From the NCBI GenBank assembly GCA_028131545.1, contig JAOICL010000016.1, positions 1 through 50,337 on the forward strand: 50,337 nucleotides of DNA, given 5' to 3'. The notes below the pieces were generated by a model that had not been told where the DNA came from, searched no databases, and worked only from the letters and a program-made list of their open reading frames with translations. The DNA is from Vibrio sp. (GTDB lineage Bacteria; Pseudomonadota; Gammaproteobacteria; Enterobacterales; Vibrionaceae). The position numbers and the translations under genes were made by a program. Positions 42,853 to 50,337 of the stretch are shown here, piece after piece. Within the stretch, counting starts at the first letter, position 1; every line of letters begins with the position of its first letter.

Positions 42853-42942
42853 AAAAAAAGAGCCCCGATGACGTTAACGACTTTTCACTAGGTAACTAGA
42901 TATCTAGAAAAAGTCATTAACGTAACAGGGGCTCTTTTTTTT
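42853..42942. terminator. Long composite bidirectional terminator between yciK and mlc
   Basis: AAAAAAAGAGCCCC (42853-42866) pairs with GGGGCTCTTTTTTTT (42928-42942). Inside, GTTAACGACTTTT and AAAAGTCATTAAC continue the stem with a few mismatches, capped by small CTAG palindromes. The outer stem with flanking A and T runs serves the convergent genes as a terminator. Confidence 0.85.
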
Positions 42943-42985
42943 AATGTTAATGGTTTACTTTATTTTTCATGACCTATGAATGACG

Positions 42986-44203
42986 TTACCCTTCTAATAA
43001 CTTCATCAAAAAGCTTCCATCGTATAACGACTGCTTAACCAGCGCGACACCTGGGATGGTGGTTTTCGGGAAAAATAAAGAACCGCTGATCTCTAAATCT
43101 TGAAGGTAACTGGCGCTGCACTCTATCTGCAGTTGTTCAATCATTTTCGGAAAAAGAATCTCTTCAGCCTGATTTAAAATACCACCAATGAGCAATTTTT
43201 CTGGTTTAAAGAGATTAATGAGCATTGCCGCGCCCTTTCCTAGGTTCATGCCCAGCTCTTGTAGTACTTCTATCGCTAACGCATCCCCTTTCGCAGCGGC
43301 CACACACACATCGTCAATGTCGGTATTCTCTGGGTTCTCAATATCAGTACTTCGCCCCTGCGATACCAGCTCCGCTACTCGTTTAGAGATAGCATCCGTG
43401 CTCGCTAGCGTATTCAGGCACCCTATTTGACCACACTCACATTGAGTTTGATTACCGGTGATTTTGATGTGCCCAAGATCGCCAATGTGATCATAGACAC
43501 CCTGCAAAACTTGGTGATTAACCACAATACCTGAGTTCACACCATGATGAATCGTCAGCAAAATGGAGTTATCAATGTCTTTCGAATGACCAAATAACCG
43601 CTCGGCTAACGCCCATGCTTTGGTGTCATTCGCAATAAAAACGGGTAACCCGGTGAGTTCTTTCAACTCTTGCCCTAATGGGTAGGTATTCATGTCTTTA
43701 TCAAATAAACGAATAAGATCGCCAGTTGTCGCATCAACAAGACCGGGTAGCGTCAGTGCTAACCCTGTAATTCGTTCAATTTGATTGATATTCGTTTCAA
43801 AGAAACGATCAATTTGCTGAGAAATTAGCGTCGGGATGTGTTCAATGACGGAACAATCTATGGTTGTTCTCGAATTCGCCAACGTTTGCCCATTTAAGTT
43901 ATGCAAAGACAGGCTAAGGTACTTTCGCCCTAAGCGAACAGATAGAAATTGCCAGTCACGGTATTTAATCTGAATGCCGACAGCAGGACGGCCACGACTT
44001 CCGGCATCTTGAATGGCGACTTCTTCGATTAAATGACCATTGAGTAATTCACGAGTAATCTTGGTGATACTCGCCGGAGCCATATTGGAGGCTTTGGATA
44101 AGGCGATACGTGATATGGGCCCGAGTTGGTCAATGAGCTGATACACTCGACCAGTATTGGCTTGTTTTATGTGATCAATATGACCAGGCTGAAATTTATA
44201 CAT
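42986..44203 (-). CDS. mlc: Glucose-responsive repressor Mlc (ROK family)
   Basis: Mlc represses PTS and sugar-uptake genes and is released when dephosphorylated EIICB-Glc binds it. The 405-residue product from the ATG at 44203 opens MYKFQPGHIDHIKQANTG, very like E. coli Mlc (406 residues), with a winged helix (about 20-75, ISRIALSKASNMAPASITKI), the ROK fold and the zinc site CECGQIGCLNTL. AGGG just upstream supports this start; an upstream GTG at 44227 would add eight residues that Mlc lacks. NagC is the main alternative, but the N terminus GHIDQIKQ-type block favours Mlc. It is convergent with yciK and no PTS gene is adjacent. Confidence 0.9.
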   Translation of the reverse strand: MYKFQPGHIDHIKQANTGRVYQLIDQLGPISRIALSKASNMAPASITKITRELLNGHLIEEVAIQDAGSRGRPAVGIQIKYRDWQFLSVRLGRKYLSLSLHNLNGQTLANSRTTIDCSVIEHIPTLISQQIDRFFETNINQIERITGLALTLPGLVDATTGDLIRLFDKDMNTYPLGQELKELTGLPVFIANDTKAWALAERLFGHSKDIDNSILLTIHHGVNSGIVVNHQVLQGVYDHIGDLGHIKITGNQTQCECGQIGCLNTLASTDAISKRVAELVSQGRSTDIENPENTDIDDVCVAAAKGDALAIEVLQELGMNLGKGAAMLINLFKPEKLLIGGILNQAEEILFPKMIEQLQIECSASYLQDLEISGSLFFPKTTIPGVALVKQSLYDGSFLMKLLEG

Positions 44204-44367
44204 ACATCCCTCATTCCGTTCGAGCACATTCTTTTACGCTATGAATTAAATGTGAAGGTATTCACACTAGGAATGTGACTGGTTTCACGAAGTATTTTAT
44301 AGGAATGCCAACCTATTCTGAGAAATGAAATAAAACGCCATCAAGTATCGTTGGCGATAAGCCAGCA

Positions 44368-45537
44368 TTATGGCGACATTAAGTTACGATACTCGGTGAC
44401 GACTCGGTAGCCTGCGCGTAATCCAACTTCATAATCATGCTGTAAATCGCTCTTTTTACTCATCAATGAAGACACTCGTAATGGTTCATCTGGACGAATT
44501 TGCATAATAAAGCAATCATCGGGCGGTGACTCGATAAAGGTTTGTGTCAGCATATAAGTTTGAAAGTGAATCATTAAAAGATCGGTTAGTCCCGCATCAA
44601 CCGGACGACCAATCAGGTGACTTAATCGATAAATGTCCTTTGCTCCAAACATCCATCGCCCGCCATTGAGTAACTGATGATTACTTTCTTCAAAGGTTTG
44701 CGAGCGGGCCTTATCAATCATATCGGCTAAGAATTGATTCCAATTGCCTTTGATATCATCAACGGTTTTCCCCCACCCTTGCTTGATGGTATGAACCATC
44801 TCATCCATCCAAGCGGATTCCTGTTGCTCACGTTCAGATGCTGCATCGGGCACTTCATCTTCTATACCTTTCATCTCAGTACGAATCACAAAGATACAAC
44901 GCGAACCGCGTCGCCAAGCCTCTTGCGCCGGAATCGCAGCAGCAATACCCCCATCAACATAGGATTGACCATCAATGATGACTTCTTTGTCATACACTCG
45001 TGGAATCGCGCAAGTTGCGCGCATGATCAATGGCCAGTCATCCCGTAACACAGGTAAATACTCATCATGCAACGTGTTAGTGTTGGTCACAACGGCAAAG
45101 GCCGTTCGATTTTCGCCAAGATTACGCCTTGCCTTTTCAACATCGAATAAATAGGGCTCTTCATGTTGGATCTTGTTAATAATCCATTTTAATCCTAATC
45201 CTTGGTTGCCTCTAAGATATTGAATAAGATTAAAAAATTCTTTTTGAGTCGTTAAATCCATTAGGAAAGACTTTCCTAATCCTTGCTGCCGAGATAAATA
45301 GGCGCAAATATTTAAAGCCCCTGCCGAGGTGCCATAGAAATGATTGAAAGGGTCAAAGTCGGATTGCATCCACGCATCCAGCACACCAGCGGTAAAAATA
45401 CTGCGTTGGCCGCCACCCTGAATGACCAGAGCTCTATCTCCCCCGGTTAAATAGTTGTTCAATGTGGCTGCATCAAATTCACTATTTACATCAGAGATAT
45501 AACCGCTATTGATTTTGCATACGTCTTGATTGTGCAT
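44368..45537 (-). CDS. Patatin-like phospholipase
   Basis: The 389-residue protein is a patatin-type serine acyl hydrolase: oxyanion-hole GGGQRS (41-46), nucleophile elbow GTSAG (69-73, S71) and the dyad aspartate in YVDGGIA (D195). The catalytic dyad is intact, so it should hydrolyse phospholipid or other acyl esters. The C-terminal 150 residues are helical, as in the YjjU-like subgroup. There is no signal peptide, so it is probably cytoplasmic or membrane-associated. AGGAG lies 6 nt before the ATG at 45537. It is a single gene, with a terminator-like element at 45626-45670 upstream of it belonging to serC. Confidence 0.9.
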   Translation of the reverse strand: MHNQDVCKINSGYISDVNSEFDAATLNNYLTGGDRALVIQGGGQRSIFTAGVLDAWMQSDFDPFNHFYGTSAGALNICAYLSRQQGLGKSFLMDLTTQKEFFNLIQYLRGNQGLGLKWIINKIQHEEPYLFDVEKARRNLGENRTAFAVVTNTNTLHDEYLPVLRDDWPLIMRATCAIPRVYDKEVIIDGQSYVDGGIAAAIPAQEAWRRGSRCIFVIRTEMKGIEDEVPDAASEREQQESAWMDEMVHTIKQGWGKTVDDIKGNWNQFLADMIDKARSQTFEESNHQLLNGGRWMFGAKDIYRLSHLIGRPVDAGLTDLLMIHFQTYMLTQTFIESPPDDCFIMQIRPDEPLRVSSLMSKKSDLQHDYEVGLRAGYRVVTEYRNLMSP

Positions 45538-45625
45538 GCATGGCTCCTAAAGAAGGATTGTTATTCTATTAACTGTTTTAACGAGTATAAGTAAAGCAGG
45601 TTGAACCGTCGAATACGATTTAAAA

Positions 45626-45670
45626 CGAAAAAAGGCACTTCCTAGTCTTACTAAAAAGCGCCTTTTTTAT
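45626..45670 (-). terminator. Terminator-like hairpin downstream of serC
   Basis: AAAAAAGGC (45628-45636) pairs with GCCTTTTTT (45660-45668). Read on the minus strand it is GGC-rich followed by T residues, about 75 bases after serC. The loop is about 23 nt. The GC part of the stem is short. Confidence 0.6.
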
Positions 45671-45700
45671 TATGTAGTTCTAATCGCTATTCATTAGCTT

Positions 45701-45748
45701 GCCTACTGATTAGCCGGCCTACTGATTAGCCGGCCTGCTCATTAACCG
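45701..45748. repeat. 16-bp tandem repeat over the serC stop codon
   Basis: Three units of 16 bp, GCCTACTGATTAGCCG twice and GCCTGCTCATTAACCG once, end to end. The third unit contains the serC stop codon. The first two are identical. Confidence 0.85.
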
Positions 45749-46830
45749 GCATAGCGAGCTTCGAAGTCTTTCATGAAATCAACCAAAGCCTGAACGCCTT
45801 CTAAAGGCATCGCATTATAAATCGACGCTCTCATACCACCGACAGCACGATGGCCCTTTAGAGCGACTAGTCCTGCATTTTCAGCCTGTTGTAAGAACTC
45901 ACCATCCAGTTCGGGTTTCGCTAATTGAAAAGGAACATTCATCAGTGAGCGATTATCAGAGTGAACCTCATTACGATAGAATGCTGACTCATCGATAAAA
46001 GAGTACAATAGGCTCGCTTTTGCGCGGTTCACTTCTTCTATCGCGGCGACTCCACCTTGCTCTTTCAGCCATTTAAAGACAAGCCCAGACAAATACCAAG
46101 CAAACGTTGGCGGTGTGTTGTACATGGATTCTTTTGCTGCGAGCACTTTGTAGTTCAATACACTCGGTAACAAACCTGAGGCTAATTCTAATAAATCATC
46201 ACGTACGATGGCGATACAAATGCCAGCCGGGCCAATATTTTTTTGAGCACCCGCATAAATCACACCGTATTTGGATACGTCTATTTCACGAGAAAGAATG
46301 GTGGAAGACATATCCGCTACAATTGGCTTATCGGTAACTGGGAAATCATTAATCTCAATCCCATCAATGGTTTCGTTAGGACAAAAATGCAAATAAGCCG
46401 AGTCATCAGACATCGCCCATGTTGCTGCCGGTGTAACGGTAACTTTGCCATCAACGGTCACTTTCGCTTTTATGGTTTCAATTTCGCAGTACTTACTGGC
46501 TTCTGTGACGGCACTTTCTGCCCAGTATCCTGCATCGACGTACGTGGCTTTCTTCTTATCACCTAATAAATTCATAGGAACAGCAGCAAATTGAGCTCGT
46601 GCTCCACCTTGGCAGAATAAGACCTTGTAGTTATCAGGGATGGATAATAAATCTCTTAAATCCTGCTCGGCTTCTTCAGCGACTTTAATGAATTCTTTAC
46701 TGCGGTGGCTCATTTCCATGACAGAAACACCCAAATCATTCCAATTCACTAGCTCTGACTGCGCTTTTTGCATCACAGCTTTAGGTAAACCCGCTGGGCC
46801 GGCACTAAAATTAAATACATTTTTATCCAT
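45742..46830 (-). CDS. serC: Phosphoserine aminotransferase
   Basis: SerC converts 3-phosphohydroxypyruvate to phosphoserine in serine synthesis and also serves pyridoxal phosphate synthesis. From the ATG at 46830 the protein is 362 residues, the same as E. coli SerC, and starts [21 protein letters not shown] is about 10 nt before this ATG but only 1 nt before the alternative ATG at 46839, which argues for the shorter form. The PLP lysine lies in [28 protein letters not shown] and [16 protein letters not shown] are substrate and PLP-site blocks. The gene is followed by the 16-bp repeats and a terminator. No gyrA or aroA neighbour is seen here. Confidence 0.97.
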   Translation of the reverse strand: MDKNVFNFSAGPAGLPKAVMQKAQSELVNWNDLGVSVMEMSHRSKEFIKVAEEAEQDLRDLLSIPDNYKVLFCQGGARAQFAAVPMNLLGDKKKATYVDAGYWAESAVTEASKYCEIETIKAKVTVDGKVTVTPAATWAMSDDSAYLHFCPNETIDGIEINDFPVTDKPIVADMSSTILSREIDVSKYGVIYAGAQKNIGPAGICIAIVRDDLLELASGLLPSVLNYKVLAAKESMYNTPPTFAWYLSGLVFKWLKEQGGVAAIEEVNRAKASLLYSFIDESAFYRNEVHSDNRSLMNVPFQLAKPELDGEFLQQAENAGLVALKGHRAVGGMRASIYNAMPLEGVQALVDFMKDFEARYAG

Positions 46831-46904
46831 GACTTTCATATCCTTTTGATTAACGTCGTCGGTAATGAATCTCTATTAAATACCACTTTAGCGTATAGAT
46901 AAAC

Positions 46905-46931
46905 CAAAAAAAGGCGCAGAAGCGCCTTTTC
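46905..46931 (-). terminator. Rho-independent terminator of the DUF945 gene
   Basis: On the minus strand AAAAGGCGC, a 4-nt loop and GCGCCTTTTT form a compact GC-rich hairpin followed by T residues. It lies about 60 bases after the DUF945 stop codon. Confidence 0.85.
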
Positions 46932-46988
46932 TAATAATATCGACCGAAGTAACGAAAGGGTATCTCCTTTTCTCTATAACGGATGCCG

Positions 46989-48317
46989 TTACTGTAATAA
47001 CATCGGTAAGAACAGCCCTATCATTGGTATCTTATGCCCACTTTCAAACACAAATTGCCCTTTTTCAATTTGAGCATCAATATAATACCCATCTGGCTTT
47101 TCAGTGATCATATCCATCACGATAGCTTCATCAACCGATTGCTTAATGAAAGGATAAGCCGAGACCAATTGGTTTGAAAAGAAGACTTTCACTGTACCGG
47201 TTGTATCCAACATGACTTGCTGCGGGTCAAGACCCTTCGTTGCCATTGCAGTCGTAGTTGATGCAGTCGATGCGGTCGTAGCCGTAGTGGATGTCGATTC
47301 TGATGTCGCTGTCGAATCCGGTACGATGATATCCCACTGGGTATTGAATTCACTGCCCGATAACAACAAACTCATGTCATTTAAGGTGACATTAAATCCA
47401 CGAGCAAAAATGGTTTCAATGTACGGTAGAACCTGTGCGACGTCTTGTTGAGATGGGTTTGGATTGTTTTGATAAAACTCCATGACCTTAGCAAAGGAAG
47501 CATGATCGATACCCGACAGTTCCGCATCCAATGAATAATCTTGAATTTGACCGCCTGAAATCAAGAAGTAGTCCGCGTCCAGCTTATGTTTCGTCGTTAA
47601 ACGCTTCTCTTTGTCATTCGATGAAGAGACAAATTGATACTTACCTTTATTGACTTCAAACAGTGTTTTACCAATGGAATCATTGATCGACAGGTTATGC
47701 AGAGTAATGGTTTGATCGCCAAGCCAGAAGCCCTCTTTTTGCTTGCCTTGCCCTTCACCATTCAACTCGATTAACGTGATCTTTTCACCCGTAAAAAAGT
47801 CCACTTCGACCGATGGAACCTTCATATTATACGAAAGCTCTCCAAGTACCGTCATGTGGCCTTTAAAGTGAGAAGGTGAAATAGACACCGTCATTGGCGC
47901 ATTGCCACCAGCACTGAAGTTCCAATTATCGATTTGCAGATCAAAACTGGTATTGCCATTCAGCTGTGTCGATGTTTCTAACGTAACAGGCACATTCACT
48001 TCTGATTCAAGCTTAGAAAGCGCACTCAACGACACAATGCCATGTGAAATATCACTGTTTATAGTGTACTCCGTTGGCAGATCATCGGCTTGAAGGTTCG
48101 CCACCATAACCGGATCGTTGATCGTGATTTTAGTGGTCGCTGTGGCGCTAAAATACCCGCGATCATACTCCACTAATTCAGCGGTTAACGTTTTATTGGA
48201 GAGGTGTTGTACACCCTCAGTGATCGCACTCTGTCCAATTTGTCCGACCGCTAAAGGCCAACAAAGAACCAAGCCGATTCCGCCACCAATAGCACCAATT
48301 TTTTTATATGCATCCAT
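46989..48317 (-). CDS. DUF945 (YdgA-like) inner-membrane/periplasmic protein
   Basis: The 442-residue protein has an N-terminal hydrophobic segment (about 6-25, IGAIGGGIGLVLCWPLAVG) acting as anchor or uncleaved signal, then the DUF945 pattern YDRGYFSATATTKI (about 51-64) and repeated beta-strand-rich segments typical of YdgA. A Ser/Thr/Ala-rich linker (about 343-368) interrupts the C-terminal half. YdgA-like proteins sit in the envelope; their function is not established. It is a single gene with its own terminator, divergent from the outer-membrane protein gene. Confidence 0.85.
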   Translation of the reverse strand: MDAYKKIGAIGGGIGLVLCWPLAVGQIGQSAITEGVQHLSNKTLTAELVEYDRGYFSATATTKITINDPVMVANLQADDLPTEYTINSDISHGIVSLSALSKLESEVNVPVTLETSTQLNGNTSFDLQIDNWNFSAGGNAPMTVSISPSHFKGHMTVLGELSYNMKVPSVEVDFFTGEKITLIELNGEGQGKQKEGFWLGDQTITLHNLSINDSIGKTLFEVNKGKYQFVSSSNDKEKRLTTKHKLDADYFLISGGQIQDYSLDAELSGIDHASFAKVMEFYQNNPNPSQQDVAQVLPYIETIFARGFNVTLNDMSLLLSGSEFNTQWDIIVPDSTATSESTSTTATTASTASTTTAMATKGLDPQQVMLDTTGTVKVFFSNQLVSAYPFIKQSVDEAIVMDMITEKPDGYYIDAQIEKGQFVFESGHKIPMIGLFLPMLLQ

Positions 48318-48594
48318 AGATATACAACAACTTCATTTACTCATTGAATTTATTCAGTTTAACTCAACCTAGCTCGACTTCAAGCACTGTCATATACTCA
48401 ATGTGACTTTATCCTTAATTCAGGTTTGATGAATTTTCCCTCTAACTCGCTCCATTTTTTAACATTTAGTTAAAAGAAACGTGATGCCATCTAGCCTCTA
48501 GTAATAAAAATGAAGTAGTATAGAAGAAATAAGTGTCTCATTTTATATCCCAATTAAGCGGATATATACCAAGGATTAAGGAAGAGGTGAATTT

Positions 48595-49128
48595 ATGAGA
48601 AAAACGCTGAGTGCAGCAACCCTTTTAGCTGTCTTATCTGCTCCGACTTTTGCAGCAACAATGGGTAACTTCAACTACGACTATTTCGATGCTCGTGTTG
48701 GTTTTGATCCATTAACGTACGGCGGTGAAGCCAGTATGTCTATTCACCCTAACGCGCATGCTCTAGGTCGTATTGATTCTAAGTTTGAAGGGGATTATGA
48801 CGCCGCAGCAGGGATTGGCTTCCATGCTCCGATCAACGATTGGGCTGACCTAACGGGTGACGCTCTTTTCCACCTTGTTGATGCCGGTGATGATGACAGT
48901 GAACACCGTGGTGTTGAACTGACTTTCGGTGTACGTCAATGGTTGGGTCCTCAATTAGAGGTTCATGGCGAAGGCGGTTATCAATCTATTGATGATAACG
49001 AAGAGTGGATTGGTGCAGCCGGTGCTCGCTTCTACCCTACTGAGCTTTTCTCTATCGGCATGGAATACCGTCTAAACCAGTTTTACGATGACCAATTGAT
49101 GGCAACCGCTCGTTTCGTGATGCCTTAA
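48595..49128 (+). CDS. Small outer-membrane beta-barrel protein
   Basis: The 177-residue protein starts with a cleavable signal peptide (MRKTLSAATLLAVLSAPTFA, cleavage likely after AFA near residue 21) and continues with alternating amphipathic strands of the kind found in eight-stranded outer-membrane barrels (YDYFDARVGFD, AAGIGFHAPI, RGVELTFGVRQWL, FSIGMEYRLNQFY, LMATARFVMP). The C terminus does not end in the usual Phe, but the last strand is barrel-like. A similar layout occurs in YfaZ- and OmpA-like small barrels. GAGGTGA precedes the ATG. A perfect terminator follows. Function is unknown; it is not clearly a porin. Confidence 0.78.
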   Translation: MRKTLSAATLLAVLSAPTFAATMGNFNYDYFDARVGFDPLTYGGEASMSIHPNAHALGRIDSKFEGDYDAAAGIGFHAPINDWADLTGDALFHLVDAGDDDSEHRGVELTFGVRQWLGPQLEVHGEGGYQSIDDNEEWIGAAGARFYPTELFSIGMEYRLNQFYDDQLMATARFVMP

Positions 49129-49151
49129 TCAGTTAAGAACGAAATCAGTGA

Positions 49152-49193
49152 GAATAAAAAAAGAGCCGGATGATATCATCCGGCTCTTTTTTA
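49152..49193. terminator. Bidirectional terminator between barrel gene and serS
   Basis: AGAGCCGGATGAT and ATCATCCGGCTCT (49162-49187) form a perfect palindrome with AAAAAA before and TTTTTT after, serving the convergent genes. Confidence 0.95.
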
Positions 49194-49247
49194 TTCTCTG
49201 CTAACGACTCGATTAAACTAAGTTTATTGATTAATCGAAGTCCGTTC

Positions 49248-50337
<1,090 letters not shown>

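Overview
The window is a piece of a gammaproteobacterial chromosome, most likely from a marine Vibrionaceae. The evidence is gene content and moderate-to-low GC by eye: an H-NOX gene, asnS close to an AspC-type aminotransferase, AlaE, SohB, YciK, Mlc, SerC, a YdgA/DUF945 protein and SerS, all close in length and motif to the Vibrio/enteric versions. Species cannot be read from the sequence alone.

Layout. 1-10 kb: a partial H-NOX gene at the left edge, a CoA-type Nudix hydrolase, asnS, aspC, a cytoplasmic GH2 beta-mannosidase, purU, and a TetR repressor divergent from a RelA/SpoT-like protein. 10-20.4 kb: a cation diffusion facilitator, a LysR regulator, a large surface lipoprotein (11 Ig-like repeats, a five-copy Gly/Asn linker and a C-terminal chitin-binding-like module), an HlyD/DUF3302 pair, a YqhD-like alcohol dehydrogenase, two unknown small membrane genes, and a GreA/GreB-like protein. 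20.6-23.8 kb: an M20 amidohydrolase facing a LysR gene that has lost its DNA-binding half, then a cluster of orphan small genes and a CPXCG zinc-ribbon-like gene.

23.9-39.1 kb is a defence island ending just beside the 3' end of a tRNA-Ser(GGA) gene. On the minus strand it reads jetD-jetC-jetA-jetB (a Wadjet/MksBEFG-like SMC complex with a short, divergent TOPRIM nuclease subunit), then hsdR-hsdM-hsdS (a complete type I restriction-modification system), then an AAA ATPase and a TOPRIM-like protein in the same operon (an RloAB/PARIS-like pair). A WYL-domain regulator of the BrxR/CapW type is divergent from jetD, with inverted repeats in the shared 208-bp promoter region. No strong terminator separates the Wadjet genes from hsdR, so one regulator could influence all nine genes. 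No integrase or clear att duplication is visible.

39.2-50.3 kb is mostly conserved chromosomal housekeeping: tRNA-Ser, alaE, a UPF0149 protein, sohB, yciK, mlc, a patatin-like phospholipase, serC, a DUF945 protein, an outer-membrane barrel protein and the 3' part of serS.

The most interesting parts are the compact D-C-A-B Wadjet variant with its WYL switch, the ATPase/TOPRIM pair wired into the type I restriction operon (a possible guard of the restriction system), and the TetR-controlled RelA/SpoT-like protein.
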